Source of the DNA: Stenotrophomonas sepilia
Lineage (GTDB): Bacteria > Pseudomonadota > Gammaproteobacteria > Xanthomonadales > Xanthomonadaceae
DNA: 64,000 nt
NCBI RefSeq assembly: GCF_003244875.1
Contig: NZ_LXXZ01000087.1
Span: 97,577-161,576 of the forward strand
Direction: 5' to 3'
Part shown: positions 1 to 9,381 of the stretch, one piece after another
Layout: each line of letters begins with the position of its first letter
Numbering within the stretch: the first letter of the stretch is position 1
Translations under genes and position numbers: made by a program
The notes under the pieces: model-generated
Databases searched by the model: none
Told to the model about the DNA's origin: nothing
Seen by the model: the letters and a program-made list of their open reading frames with translations, nothing else

Positions 1-242
1 AAGAACACCACGCGCGGCTGGCTTGGTACCGTCGCAGGCAGCCGCGCGTTGGCTTCACGATAGTGCTGCAGCTGCGGCCAATCGGCCAAGCGCTGCTGCA
101 TGAAACGCACTTCGTCCGCGCGCAGGCTTTCGACAGGCTCCAGCAGTAACGGGTTGATTGCGGGCATCTCGGCCGCCCCCCCGTGGGCGCTCAGCGCGAT
201 ACCGAGGGCAACTGCGGCCAGGCCGCCGGACAAGGAACGCAT
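1..242 (-). CDS. SGNH/GDSL-type secreted hydrolase, N-terminal part (runs off the window)
   Basis: Only the first ~80 residues are present; the rest lies beyond the left edge. ATG at 242 has a good Shine-Dalgarno (AAGGGAGAG, about 5 nt upstream). Residues 1-24 look like a signal peptide (MRSLSGGLAAVALGIALS, then AHGGAA), so the product should be periplasmic or secreted. The following stretch (DWPQLQHYREAN, then RVVF at the edge) resembles the lead-in of Xanthomonadaceae SGNH esterases, where RVVF runs into the GDS catalytic-serine block. That block itself is not visible, so the family call is inference from flanking similarity. Confidence 0.6.
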   Translation of the reverse strand, partial: MRSLSGGLAAVALGIALSAHGGAAEMPAINPLLLEPVESLRADEVRFMQQRLADWPQLQHYREANARLPATVPSQPRVVF

Positions 243-291
243 GGGGTCTCTCCCTTGAATGTCCGGGCCAGTCTAGCGCGCGGCCTCGCGC

Positions 292-1257
292 TTACCGCGC
301 CGCAGACCGCGCGGCCACGCCGGTCACCTTGGCCGGCATCCACATGCCGGGCGTCCAGCCGCTGGCGGCCAGGATCGCCTTCGGGTTGTCCTGCTGGATC
401 AGCGCGCGCACCGCGTCACGCTTGTCCTTGGCCTGCAGGTAGTAGGCCTTGGCGATGCGGTAGCCCACCCAGTACCCGAGGTCATAGGGCTCCTGCGAAC
501 CGGGCTTGTAGTTGTACAGCCACGGCGACAGATCGGTACTGTCCACATCCAGCGCAAAGGCGCTTTCAATGTGGACCTCGCGGCCGCGCGTCCACGCCGC
601 ATGGCGACTGTTGCCGACGTTGCCGGAAATCAATTCGGCGATGAATTCGGCGATACCTTCGCCCAGCGAAACACGCAGCACCGTCGCATGCGGGTCGCCG
701 GGCTCGAAATCGTTCAGGCCGGTCTGCTGGATGTGCACGTACTCGTGCGCGATCACGTGCACGAAACGGTCCTGCACGTTGGGATTCATGAAATCGGCTG
801 CACACAGCACTTCCAGGCCGATGATCAACCCACTCTTCGAGGTCAACCCGACCGGCCGACCACGGCCGACCGCGAGGGTCACCGGAGGAAACGCGGCCTG
901 CGGATAGATCGCCTGCAGGTTGCCGAACACCTCCGCCAGGCGCTGCTTCACCGCCGGCAGCTCCGCCAGGCAGCTGCGGCCCTGCGCATACGCCCCGGGC
1001 TGGCTGGCAATGGCTTCGGCCATGCGTTCGGGCGTGACACGGCGCGCCTTCGCCAGTTCACCCGGGCCCGGACTGCCTTCGGCCAGGTAACCGGCCAGCT
1101 GGGCGACACTGGGCTTGCCGCCGGTGCTGTCGTAGAGCGCGTAGAAGCGGCTGGCATCGGTGGTGAGGATCTGCGGCCCCGGCGGGGTACCCGCCGATGC
1201 CACGCCGACCACCCCGGCACAGGCAAGGGCAAGCAGGCAACGCAGGAAACTGGACAT
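292..1257 (-). CDS. DUF2268-type predicted zinc-dependent protease, secreted
   Basis: A 321-residue protein. The start is placed at 1257 (MSSFLRCLLALACAG) because GGAG lies 4-5 nt upstream and a clean signal peptide (to about residue 22, ASAG) follows; an in-frame ATG at 1302 would put a polar extension before the signal. The sequence HEYVH in the middle, followed about 30 residues later by GEGIAEF, is the HExxH plus downstream Glu arrangement of gluzincin metallopeptidases and matches the DUF2268 family. Substrate unknown. It lies just downstream of, and on the same strand as, nothing recognisable as a partner; the SGNH hydrolase gene follows after 49 bp, so the two may be co-transcribed. 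Confidence 0.75.
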   Translation of the reverse strand: MSSFLRCLLALACAGVVGVASAGTPPGPQILTTDASRFYALYDSTGGKPSVAQLAGYLAEGSPGPGELAKARRVTPERMAEAIASQPGAYAQGRSCLAELPAVKQRLAEVFGNLQAIYPQAAFPPVTLAVGRGRPVGLTSKSGLIIGLEVLCAADFMNPNVQDRFVHVIAHEYVHIQQTGLNDFEPGDPHATVLRVSLGEGIAEFIAELISGNVGNSRHAAWTRGREVHIESAFALDVDSTDLSPWLYNYKPGSQEPYDLGYWVGYRIAKAYYLQAKDKRDAVRALIQQDNPKAILAASGWTPGMWMPAKVTGVAARSAAR

Positions 1258-1395
1258 CGCTCCGTCCTTGGTGGAGTGCATGCGAAGCGCGCAATCTATC
1301 ACTCCGCCCCGGCCACCGCAGCGGGCACATGCAGGCCCTTCGGGGCTGTGCCAGACTCACTCAGGCACCTGCCATGGATGATGGAGCACCGCACG

Positions 1396-2379
1396 ATGAT
1401 GATCGTTCCCGCGTACTGGGCCGAAGCCCGCCTGCAGGCCCGTTTCCGTGGCCGGCCGGTGGTCGTGCGCCGCTTCGGCTGGTCCGATGAGGGACCTGCC
1501 GAGGCCCAGGCCCACGCCGACCGCCGCGCCAACGAAGCCCTCAATGCCATCCTCGCCGGGCAGGTGCTGCCGCGTCGCGAAGTGCGCAGCAACTATGGCG
1601 TGGAGGGTGTGCCAATCCGCGAGCAGATCGTGCAGCGCGACGGCGATGTCATCATCACCCGCAACAGCTATGGCGCATTGTGTCTCAACAGCCCCGACGT
1701 GCTGTTTGCCGACATCGATCATGCGCAGCCACCGGCCGGATGCGTGATACCGGCCATCGTCGCTGCGATCGTGCTGCTTGCCGGCGCCATCATCGGCACC
1801 CTGCTCTGGCACTGGCTGGTGGGCCTGGTACTGGGCGTGGCGGCAGTGCTGCTGGTCAACGCGGCACTGCTGATGCGGCGGAAGCAGCGCCTGGCCGCCG
1901 CCGGCGGTGCTGAAGGGCTTGCGCTGAAACGCGTGGACGCCTTCAGCGAACAGCATCCCGATTGGCACCTGCGTGCCTACCGCACACCCGCCGGGCTGCG
2001 CGTGCTGGCGATGCATGCCACGTTCTCACCGGAGGACGAGCAGCTCCAGGCATTCTTCAAGGCACTGGGCACCGACACCCTGTACGCGCGCATGTGCCGG
2101 CTGCAGCATTGTTTCCGTGCGCGACTGACACCGAAGCCATGGCGCGTCGGCCTGAAGTACCGCATCCGGCCGCCTGTGGCCGCGTGGTCAGCCGAACAGG
2201 CCAACAATCCGGATCGACTGGCCTGGATTGCCGAGTACGAAAAGAAGAGTGCCGGCTTTGCCGCGTGCACCTACCTGCGCAGCTTCGGCGACACCTCCCG
2301 GGTGCATGCCAAGGCCGAGCATGTGCGCGAGCTGCACGATCGGCTGTCGCACGCTCAGGACCGGTTACCGCTGGCCTGA
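1396..2379 (+). CDS. Hypothetical protein with two membrane segments
   Basis: A 327-residue protein of no family I recognise. In-frame ATGs exist at 1378, 1381, 1396 and 1399; 1396 is chosen because GGAG sits 9 nt upstream. Residues 1-110 are soluble, with a charged QAHADRRANEAL helix-like stretch; residues about 117-137 and 139-160 are two closely spaced hydrophobic segments (IVAAIVLLAGAIIGTLLW and LVGLVLGVAAVLLVNAAL) separated by a short turn; residues 161-327 are a soluble basic domain with several Trp and Tyr. This suggests an inner-membrane hairpin with both large domains on the cytoplasmic side. Transcribed alone between convergent and divergent neighbours. Function unknown. Confidence 0.7.
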   Translation: MMIVPAYWAEARLQARFRGRPVVVRRFGWSDEGPAEAQAHADRRANEALNAILAGQVLPRREVRSNYGVEGVPIREQIVQRDGDVIITRNSYGALCLNSPDVLFADIDHAQPPAGCVIPAIVAAIVLLAGAIIGTLLWHWLVGLVLGVAAVLLVNAALLMRRKQRLAAAGGAEGLALKRVDAFSEQHPDWHLRAYRTPAGLRVLAMHATFSPEDEQLQAFFKALGTDTLYARMCRLQHCFRARLTPKPWRVGLKYRIRPPVAAWSAEQANNPDRLAWIAEYEKKSAGFAACTYLRSFGDTSRVHAKAEHVRELHDRLSHAQDRLPLA

Positions 2380-2392
2380 ACGCAGTGAGCGC

Positions 2393-2713
2393 TCAGTCCA
2401 CGCCCTGCACGAACGGCTGCCCTGCCAGGGTAACGCCCAGCCGCACCGCGATCTGCTGACCTTCCTTTTCGAAGGTCGTGGCGCATTGCTTGGCGCCCTT
2501 CTGGCATCCAACTTCCGGAAAGCCCTCGAGTGACTCAGGCGCGCGCTGGACCGGACTCGCCTGCCACCCTGCCGCATCCATGAGGCGCTTGGCCTTGGCA
2601 TAAGGCATGCCGGCGACAATGCCCAGCTGCGCCAGTTCGGAGGGGAGTGATTGGCCATGCAGGCTCGGCGTCATCACCAGCGCCAACACTGCGACAACAC
2701 GTTTGGACTTCAT
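2393..2713 (-). CDS. Small secreted hypothetical protein
   Basis: A 106-residue protein starting MKSKRVVAVLALVMTPSLHG, a plausible signal peptide, followed by a mature domain with a Cys pair (VGCQKGAKQC) and a LGIVAGMPYAKAKRLMDAAGW helix of the sort seen in small periplasmic proteins whose name I do not know. An in-frame ATG at 2773 would add 20 residues before the signal peptide, so 2713 is preferred although no strong ribosome-binding site precedes it. It converges on the gene ending at 2379 with only 13 bp between stops. Function unknown. Confidence 0.6.
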   Translation of the reverse strand: MKSKRVVAVLALVMTPSLHGQSLPSELAQLGIVAGMPYAKAKRLMDAAGWQASPVQRAPESLEGFPEVGCQKGAKQCATTFEKEGQQIAVRLGVTLAGQPFVQGVD

Positions 2714-2783
2714 AGGTGAAACCCGTGGCAGACAGCAACAGGCCTGCAGCGTATCGCAGCGTCCGCACGCCATGGCACCCGCA

Positions 2784-3406
2784 TCACATATGGTTACGCA
2801 ATCGCAACGGCCAATGACACGAGGTCACCCTCCGGATCCATCCGGTACTGTTGAGAACCGCCACGGGCGCCTCGCGCGCCGCCCGCCGCGCCGGTACCCA
2901 GGCAGCCAGCTGCCCCAGGGTGAACACCAGCCCGACGCCCAGCACCAGGTACCCGGGATCGATGCGAGGTACCTCGTAGTAGCGCGAAACCCAGACATTC
3001 AACGCCAATGCCAGCACACTGCCAGCGAGCGCGCCGACGAAGGTCAGCATCAGATTCTCGATCATGAAGTAGCTGGTCACATCGCGCCTGCGGGCACCCA
3101 GTGCACGTCGTATGCCGATCTGCGGATAGCGCTTGCGGACCCAGAAGCTGGCCAGCCCCTACACGCCCGTGCCGGTCACGATCAACAGCGAGATGCCGGC
3201 GCACAGGAAGATGATCGCCATAGTCTGGTCACGCCGGAAGTATTCCGCACGCAGTTTGCTGAAGCGCTGGACCCGGGGCAGCATCCGGTTCGCTTCGCGC
3301 GCGGCCAGCGCATTGCAGGCCGAGTCGAGGACCGCGGAAAGCGCGTCCGGCTCGCTGCGCACCGCGTACATCACCCGGGTGCCGGCTGCAGCAGGCTGTC
3401 GCCTGT
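2784..3406 (-). pseudogene. Remnant of a MacB/FtsX-type ABC transporter permease
   Basis: Reading the minus strand from about 3406, the sequence encodes the C-terminal third of a MacB-like permease: an extracytoplasmic segment (MYAVRSEPDALSAVL), a membrane segment (MAIIFLCAGISLLIVTGTG), then GLASFWVRKRYPQIG and IRRALGARRRDVTSYF, typical of the FtsX domain, then more membrane segments to PARRAARE. A TAG stop at 3159-3161 interrupts the frame exactly between GTGV and GLASF. The N-terminal two thirds are absent because the M3 peptidase gene ends at 3407. The C-terminal tail after PARRAARE also diverges from the usual family ending. Truncation plus nonsense codon make this a dead gene. Confidence 0.8.
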
Positions 3407-5239
3407 TCAGCGACTGCGCTGGCGCTCGATTTCCGCATGCAGTCCCTGCAGCTGCGCCAGGTACTGCTGGAAAACGCCCAGATCCTCCTCGACCAGGCGT
3501 GACCAGTCGGGCTTCACATTCAGCAACTGCTCGACCTGCCGCTGCGGCGGGCGAGCAAACCCCTCGCCCAGGACTGCCAGGTAGCGCTCCCTGAATCCCT
3601 CCGGATCCTGCCGGTCCTGTGCGAAGAGCTGCACCGCAATCAGTCCTGCATACAGGTAATTGGCCAGGTAAAGCGGATCCTCATACATCAGCCGCTTGGA
3701 TACCCAGGTGCTGCGCAGCTCGGGATACTGCTCCGATGCGCCCCCATACCTGCCCAGTACCTTCATCGTCAGCGCATCAAGCGCGTCTGCGTTGCCAACC
3801 CCATCGGAGGCCACCTCCTGATAGATGGACTGCTCCAGATCGGCCTCTTCAGACGATACGAACAGCTGCAGGATGATGTCATCGAGCAACGACTTCAGGT
3901 AATACGCCTTGGCACGTGGATCACTGGCCTGCCGGTAGAGCTGATCGCGGAACTTCAGTTCGTTGTAGATGGCGAAGGCCTCGGTCAACCACTTGTTGCC
4001 GTTGCGCTGGAATGATGATGCGCCGCCGCGCTGCATCCACTGGCCATGCATGGCATGGCCGGCTTCGTGAGCGATCTGGACATCCCCCTCCAGATCGCCC
4101 TGGCGATGGCCAACGAACAGCAACGAAGGCACACCGGGGGCGCTGATCGAAAACGCATCCATCGCGCGCCGCCCTGCCGATCCGCCCAGATCCATGCGTC
4201 CGCCCGCAGGATCGAGCAGCCCGCGCAGCCCTGTCACGTAATCCGGCCCCAGCACCCGCATTGATGCCGCCGCCGCATCACGCAACTGCGCCAGGTCAAG
4301 CGGCGGAGGAATATAGCCCGCATCAGGCAGGTCCATGTCCCAGATCTGTGGAGACGCCTGGCCCATGCGCTCAAGATGGGTCAACTGCATCTGCTGGTAG
4401 TTCCGCCGCAGCAGCGCGTGGCGCGCTACCGCCGCCAGTGTCGCGTCGACGGCGGCCTGATCCAGGCCCATGTGCCGGTAGCTGCGGTCAGGCGCAGTAC
4501 CATCGCCCTGCAGTTCCGACGCATGCTCGTTGAGGCGGACCAGGCCCAGCAGCACCGTTGCCATTTCGCTGCGCCGCGACGCCATTCCCTGCCAGTAGGC
4601 ACGCCATGCCGCTTCGCGCAGTGAACGGTCCGGCAGGCGGGAAAGGGCTCGCGCGTCGGTGCGGCTGTCGAGCGTGCGGCCTTCATGTTCGAAACGCGCA
4701 AAGGGGGCCGACTGCAGCAGCTGCCGGTGCAGACGGCCGAAGCTGTCCAGCGCCGGATCAGCCAACGTGTCGACCGCATCCACCAGCGCTGCATTGGCCG
4801 GCTGCACATCCTCCCGCAACGCCCGTTCACGCAGGTCGGCATGCGGCGCGATCCAGGCAGCATGCGCGGGCGCATCACGCAATGCCTGCTTGGCAATCGC
4901 CGCGATGCGTCCACATGTGCTGGCGACTTCGCCCTGGGTGTTGGCCAGCCGGGCATCGTCGGCATTGCGCGCTGCCTGAAGATGCAGGTAGCCATGGTGC
5001 CGGAGGCACTCGCCATACAGCTGTTCGGCCTGCTGGAACCTCACGTCTGGCGGCGCATGAAGTGCCTTGAGGGCATGGGTCCTCCGCTCGAGGTTCTGCC
5101 ACGCCTCACGTTCCTGGGAGGCGCTGCCAAAGTAGCTGCGGTCATCTGCCCGCAAAGCCTGCGCTTTCACTCCGTGTGTCATCCCGGCCAACAGCGTCGC
5201 GATGACAAAAGTGATGGCGCGCATCCCATTGCGATGCAT
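3407..5239 (-). CDS. M3-family zinc metallopeptidase (oligopeptidase), exported
   Basis: A 610-residue protein. The start at 5239 (MHRNGMRAITFVIATLLAG) has AGGAG 6 nt upstream and gives a signal peptide ending near VKAQA; the open frame extends 39 codons further upstream without coding character. The zinc site HEAGHAMHG near residue 400 is the HExxH motif of M3 peptidases, and the overall length and the tail (YLANYLYAGLIAVQLF) fit oligoendopeptidase-F-like proteins. The signal peptide points to periplasmic peptide degradation. It is on the same strand as the S9 peptidase gene upstream, separated by a terminator-like hairpin. Confidence 0.85.
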   Translation of the reverse strand: MHRNGMRAITFVIATLLAGMTHGVKAQALRADDRSYFGSASQEREAWQNLERRTHALKALHAPPDVRFQQAEQLYGECLRHHGYLHLQAARNADDARLANTQGEVASTCGRIAAIAKQALRDAPAHAAWIAPHADLRERALREDVQPANAALVDAVDTLADPALDSFGRLHRQLLQSAPFARFEHEGRTLDSRTDARALSRLPDRSLREAAWRAYWQGMASRRSEMATVLLGLVRLNEHASELQGDGTAPDRSYRHMGLDQAAVDATLAAVARHALLRRNYQQMQLTHLERMGQASPQIWDMDLPDAGYIPPPLDLAQLRDAAAASMRVLGPDYVTGLRGLLDPAGGRMDLGGSAGRRAMDAFSISAPGVPSLLFVGHRQGDLEGDVQIAHEAGHAMHGQWMQRGGASSFQRNGNKWLTEAFAIYNELKFRDQLYRQASDPRAKAYYLKSLLDDIILQLFVSSEEADLEQSIYQEVASDGVGNADALDALTMKVLGRYGGASEQYPELRSTWVSKRLMYEDPLYLANYLYAGLIAVQLFAQDRQDPEGFRERYLAVLGEGFARPPQRQVEQLLNVKPDWSRLVEEDLGVFQQYLAQLQGLHAEIERQRSR

Positions 5240-5373
5240 CGATGTCTCCTGGTTTGTTTCCACTCCCAGCTTAGCAGCCCGGGTGGACCCGGATGCCGCA
5301 TGGCAGGTGGCTTCCCGATTCCCGATTGCGCATCCGGATCCAGGCCGTCTACCCACTCACATCCCGATACAGC

Positions 5374-5395
5374 AAGGCCGCCCTGGGGCGGCCTT
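5374..5395 (-). terminator. Intrinsic terminator-like hairpin after the S9 peptidase gene
   Basis: A perfect inverted repeat (arms AAGGCCGCCC and GGGCGGCCTT, 2-nt loop) lies 10 bp past the stop of the minus-strand S9 peptidase gene. No long U-tract follows on the minus strand, so termination strength is uncertain. Confidence 0.55.
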
Positions 5396-5404
5396 CCCGT
5401 CTCA

Positions 5405-7867
5405 TTACTTGGCGTTCTTCACGTAGGTGTCGAACCAGTTCAGCATTTCCGCTACCAGCTGCTCGTTCGATTCCAGCGCGGTGTACCAGTGCGGTTCGTT
5501 CGGCAGCATCACCAGCCGCGTGATGCCGCCGTTGCCTCGGATCGCCTGGTAGAGCTTGCGCGACTGGAACGGCTCAGTGCCCGGGTTGGCGTCGTCCTCG
5601 CCGTGGACCAGCAGCAGCGGCAGCTTGATCTTGTCGGCATAGAAGAACGGAGAGGCCTTCAGGTACACGTCCTGCGCCTGCCACACCGAGCGACGCTCGT
5701 TCTGGAAGCCGAACGGGGTAAAGGTCTTGTTGTACGAACCGCTGGTCGCCACGCCAGCCTTGAACAGGTTGGTATGGGCGATCAGGTTGGCGGTCATCAG
5801 GCCGCCATGGCTGTGGCCGGTCACGCCGATGCGGTTGCGATCGACCACGCCCATGTCCACCGCCTTGTCCACCGCCGCCCTGGCGTCAGCTTCCAGCTGC
5901 TCCAGGTAGGTGTCGTAGGCGTTCTTCGGGTCACCCACGATCGGGAACGAGGCGTTGTCGATGATCGCGTAGCCGGCCAGCAGCATCAGGCGGTACGGCT
6001 GCAGGCGGGTGAAGGTCTGCTGCGAACCGGACACCTGCCCCGCCTGCGCGGCGTTGGCGAAGTCGGCCGGGTAGGCGTACAGGATCGCCGGCACGCGCTG
6101 GCCTTCCTTGTAGCCCGGCGGCGTGTACAGGGTGAACGACAGGTCCACGCCATCGGCACGCTTGTAGGTCACCAGCTGCTTCTTGATCTGGCGCACTTCC
6201 GGAGTCGGGTCGACCAGCTTGGTCAGCGCGGTCGCGGTGGACGCGAACTGCGCCTCGCCGGTCTTCGCATCGGCCACCGCCTCACCCTGCTGACGGATGA
6301 AGGCGTTCGGCGGATCGATCACCGACTGGTGCCAGGTCAGGTAGCGCCCAGGCGTATTGCTGAAACCAAGGAACTGCTCGTAGGCATCGGCGCTGCTGCG
6401 GAACAGGCGCTCGCTCTTCAGCGTGCCGAGGTCGAGGCGGTCGAGGAACGGACGGTCGCCCTGCGGCGAGGCACCACGGCCGCTGAGGAAAACATGGTTG
6501 CCCTCACGGCGCACGACCTGCGCACCATTCGGCAGGCGGGTGAAGACCAGGTTGCCGGGGTTGCCGTACAGCTCATCGCTGGACATGTCCCACAGCAGGC
6601 GGCCTTCCTTCTTCGGCTGGTCCACATCGACGATGCGGGTCTGCATCCAGTGGCGGTTCTCGTCGTTCTCGAACTGGAACGCCACGGCCGGATCGGCAGT
6701 CCATGCGAAGCCTTCGAAGCGTTGTGCGGTGCGGGTGATCTCGACCGGCTTGCCGTTGAACGGCGCCTTCAGCATCAGCACCCGGTCGCGATGCGGCACG
6801 TTGACCTTCCAGTCGCCCTTGTCCAGCGCTTCGGCATAGACCAGGGTGGCCGGATCGGTGGCACGCCAGTCGAAACCACGCGGGCCTTCCGGTACGCCGT
6901 GCACCGGCACGCGGTCGGCCAGCGGCAGGCTGGCGATCGGCGTGGACTTGCCGCTGGCGATATCCAGCACGGCCACGTCGTTGGCGAAGCGCTGGTAGGT
7001 CACCGCATGCGAGTACGGCGCCTTGATCGATTCGGTCAGCACGTGCACGCCATCGGGCGCGGCGCTGACTTCGTTGAACAGCGCCGGCTGCCCGACCGGA
7101 CGCACGCTGTTGGCGGCAGTATCGACCACGGCCAGCTGCGAGGCGCCGTAATAAGCGAACAGCTTCTCGTCATGCACGCTGGTCAGCGTATCGCGGGCTT
7201 CGTAGGTGCTGCTCTCGCCACTGCTGCCCAGCGACTCCTGTGCATCCGGGCCGGTCGGTACGCCACCGTTGGACGGTGCTGGGCCCTGGTTGGCCGGCAC
7301 CAGCTTCACCAGCAGGTTCTGGCTGCCGCCCAGCCACTGCACGGTGTAGCCGAAAATCGGGTTCAGCTGAACGTTCGGCACCTGCTTCACCTGGCCGGTA
7401 GCGGCATCGCCCACCCACAGCTGCACGCTGGTATCGACCGCGTTCTGGAACGCAAAGTGGCTGCCATCGGCCGACCACAGCGCGCCGGTGGCACAGCCCT
7501 GCGGCAGGTTGACCTTGGTCTGCTGGCCACTGCCGATGTCGACCAGGGTGAAGTCGGCCACGCAGGCCGGGATGCCATAGCCACCGGGGGTGTCATGGCG
7601 GCTGCGGTTCTTCGGTTCCAGGCGCACGCCAGCCAGCTTCAGGTACGGCTGGGCGACACGGCTGATCGACGGGTAGGTCTGCGCAGTGGTCAGCAGCAGG
7701 CGCTGGCCACCCGGGGCCACGTTCGGCGCCGGCGGCGGCGGTGCCTTCAACACCTTGAGCAGGTGCTCCGGCGGCTTCGCGTAGTCTGCAAGCGCCGGGC
7801 CAGCGGCCAGCAGGCCGAGGGTGGCAACGGCAACGGCCGCCGCCAGAGAGGTTCGACGGATGAGCAT
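5405..7867 (-). CDS. S9 (prolyl oligopeptidase family) serine peptidase, exported
   Basis: An 820-residue protein with a signal peptide (MLIRRTSLAAAVAVATLG, cleavage near ALAD). Residues about 40-520 are a beta-propeller-like region (LWSADGSHFAFQN and similar repeats). The C-terminal third is the alpha/beta-hydrolase domain: nucleophile in GHSHGGLM, acid Asp in LVHGEDDANPG, and His in NEPHWYTALES, so the full catalytic triad is present. Length and order match the S9 peptidases of Xanthomonadaceae annotated as prolyl oligopeptidase or glutamyl/acylaminoacyl peptidases; which bond it cuts cannot be read from sequence. Periplasmic peptide breakdown is the likely role, alongside the M3 enzyme downstream. 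Confidence 0.88.
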   Translation of the reverse strand: MLIRRTSLAAAVAVATLGLLAAGPALADYAKPPEHLLKVLKAPPPPAPNVAPGGQRLLLTTAQTYPSISRVAQPYLKLAGVRLEPKNRSRHDTPGGYGIPACVADFTLVDIGSGQQTKVNLPQGCATGALWSADGSHFAFQNAVDTSVQLWVGDAATGQVKQVPNVQLNPIFGYTVQWLGGSQNLLVKLVPANQGPAPSNGGVPTGPDAQESLGSSGESSTYEARDTLTSVHDEKLFAYYGASQLAVVDTAANSVRPVGQPALFNEVSAAPDGVHVLTESIKAPYSHAVTYQRFANDVAVLDIASGKSTPIASLPLADRVPVHGVPEGPRGFDWRATDPATLVYAEALDKGDWKVNVPHRDRVLMLKAPFNGKPVEITRTAQRFEGFAWTADPAVAFQFENDENRHWMQTRIVDVDQPKKEGRLLWDMSSDELYGNPGNLVFTRLPNGAQVVRREGNHVFLSGRGASPQGDRPFLDRLDLGTLKSERLFRSSADAYEQFLGFSNTPGRYLTWHQSVIDPPNAFIRQQGEAVADAKTGEAQFASTATALTKLVDPTPEVRQIKKQLVTYKRADGVDLSFTLYTPPGYKEGQRVPAILYAYPADFANAAQAGQVSGSQQTFTRLQPYRLMLLAGYAIIDNASFPIVGDPKNAYDTYLEQLEADARAAVDKAVDMGVVDRNRIGVTGHSHGGLMTANLIAHTNLFKAGVATSGSYNKTFTPFGFQNERRSVWQAQDVYLKASPFFYADKIKLPLLLVHGEDDANPGTEPFQSRKLYQAIRGNGGITRLVMLPNEPHWYTALESNEQLVAEMLNWFDTYVKNAK

Positions 7868-8035
7868 CCTTATCCCCTGGGTGTGAATGGGTACCCGGAA
7901 TCGGGCAAGGTCCCGAATCTAGCACCGCAGGGGTTGTCGTGAATGGGCCGGAAGGGCTAGTGGCCGGATGGGGCAAAGTGGGACACGCCCGGAGAGGCCG
8001 GCAATGGACCGGCATCTGCCAGGTGTGGTCTGTCG

Positions 8036-8365
8036 TCACTGCTGGGCGTGCAGGTCCCAGGCAGTCAGGTAATCGGGGTCGACCACGATCATGCCACTGT
8101 TCCGCATGCGGTACTCGCCGGGCTCGGCGGGCAGGTACTGGTCCAGCATCGGCGGCAGATAGCGCTCGTGGCCATCATTCTCGTCGGCCAGCACCACGCC
8201 CTCGTCGGCGCTGATGCGCAACACCGTGCCGGCGTACTGCTCCAGCCCCTTCACCTGGCCGTCGCCGCCATAGCGGGTCACACCTACCAGTACGACCTTG
8301 CCGATCATTTCTTCCGCCTTGGCATCGTCCAAGGGCGGCAGCATGGGAGTGAATTCATCGCTCAT
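8036..8365 (-). CDS. Conserved hypothetical protein, 109 aa
   Basis: Start at 8365 (MSDEFTPMLPPLDDAKAEEM) is supported by a strong GGAGGTG 5 nt upstream. The small acidic protein contains VVLVGVTRYGGDGQVKGLEQ and GTVLRISADEGVVLADE, an alternating hydrophobic pattern suggesting a compact beta-barrel fold such as an SH3- or Sm-like domain, and ends with VVDPDYLTAWDL. No signal peptide or membrane segment. I recognise it only as a conserved Xanthomonadaceae-type protein; function unknown. It is transcribed divergently from the HipA-like gene at 8605. Confidence 0.7.
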   Translation of the reverse strand: MSDEFTPMLPPLDDAKAEEMIGKVVLVGVTRYGGDGQVKGLEQYAGTVLRISADEGVVLADENDGHERYLPPMLDQYLPAEPGEYRMRNSGMIVVDPDYLTAWDLHAQQ

Positions 8366-8592
8366 CGGTGCACCTCCGTAGCCTGCTGGACATCGTGGAT
8401 GAGGTTTCCGCTTCGCAGTGCGCGTCGCTGGCAGCCGAGCAGGTGCCCAGCCCGAAGCCTCGGCATCGAGAGTGCCAGTGCGCCCATGAACCCAAGGGTT
8501 CCTGGAGCACGATGCTGCCATCGCAGGCGGAAGGGACAGGTGAAGGCCGAAATCGGTCCTCGCCGATCAGAGGGTTGTACCTGCACCCACGC

Positions 8593-8604
8593 TAGAATGC
8601 GCCC
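8593..8604 (+). promoter_or_regulatory. Possible -10 box placing the HipA-like transcript start at its ATG
   Basis: TAGAAT at 8593-8598 lies 6 nt before the ATG at 8605, the spacing expected when a transcript begins at or next to the start codon. No purine-rich ribosome-binding site is visible between them. A convincing -35 is not seen. Inference only. Confidence 0.35.
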
Positions 8605-9381
8605 ATGCGCACCGTACATGCCCTCCGCTACATCACCCCGTTACGGGAAGGCGGCTCCCTGCCGGCCGTGGTCGAGACCGACGACGACGGCATGGCCGTG
8701 CTGAAGTTCCGCGGCGCCGGCCAAGGCCCGAAGGCGTTGATCGCCGAGCTGATTGCCGGTGAGATGGCACGCACGCTGGGCCTGCCGATTCCGGAAATCC
8801 TGTTCGTCGAGCTGGATCGCGAGTTCGCCCGAACCGAGCCCGACCCGGAGATCCAGGAGCTGATCCGCGCCAGCGAGGGCCTGAACCTGGGCCTGGACTA
8901 CCTGCCGGGTGCGATCAATTACGATCCGGCGGCGATGCCGGTGGACGCCGACCTGGCCTCGCGCATCGTCTGGTTCGATGCGTTCACCAGCAATGTCGAT
9001 CGCACCACCCGCAACCCCAACCTGATGGTGTGGCACCGCAAGCTGTACCTGATCGACCACGGCGCGGCGATGTACTTCCACCACGACTGGGCCAATGCCG
9101 GCGATGCCTGCGAAAAGCCGTTCGTGCTGATCCGCGACCATGTGCTGCTGTCGTTCGCCAGCCGCATCGCCGAGCTGGATACCGAACTGGCCGCGCGCCT
9201 GAGCGATGCCGAGATCGAGCGCATCGTCGGCCTGGTGCCGGACAGCTGGCTGGTCAACGAGCCGGCATTCGACAGTCCGCAGGCCTATCGCCAAGGCTAC
9301 ATCGACTATCTCAAGCACCGCCTGAAAGTGCGTGTGGTGTTCGTGCAGGAGGCCGTCCGTGCCCACGCTGCACACGTATGA
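8605..9381 (+). CDS. HipA-like serine/threonine kinase, single short domain
   Basis: A 258-residue protein resembling the compact HipA-family kinases rather than full-length HipA (about 440 aa): the HipA N-terminal subdomain is missing. Kinase landmarks can be placed: a Lys in AVLKFRGAG (ATP site), a Glu-bearing helix ELIAGEMARTLGL, a catalytic-loop-like FDAFTSNVDRTTRNPN with Asp and Asn, and a metal-binding Asp in LYLIDHGAAMYFHHDW. These mimic the N-x-D-R and I-D-H/F-G elements of HipA. The stop lies 23 nt inside the following DUF3037 gene, so the two are translationally linked. No HipB-type antitoxin (Xre/HTH) is adjacent. Family assignment good; target and physiological role unknown. Confidence 0.8.
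   Translation: MRTVHALRYITPLREGGSLPAVVETDDDGMAVLKFRGAGQGPKALIAELIAGEMARTLGLPIPEILFVELDREFARTEPDPEIQELIRASEGLNLGLDYLPGAINYDPAAMPVDADLASRIVWFDAFTSNVDRTTRNPNLMVWHRKLYLIDHGAAMYFHHDWANAGDACEKPFVLIRDHVLLSFASRIAELDTELAARLSDAEIERIVGLVPDSWLVNEPAFDSPQAYRQGYIDYLKHRLKVRVVFVQEAVRAHAAHV

Noticed and set aside
4685..7942. 1085-codon plus-strand open frame across the M3 and S9 peptidase genes
   Set aside because: It runs opposite two clear peptidase genes with full catalytic motifs; composition typical of antisense frames.
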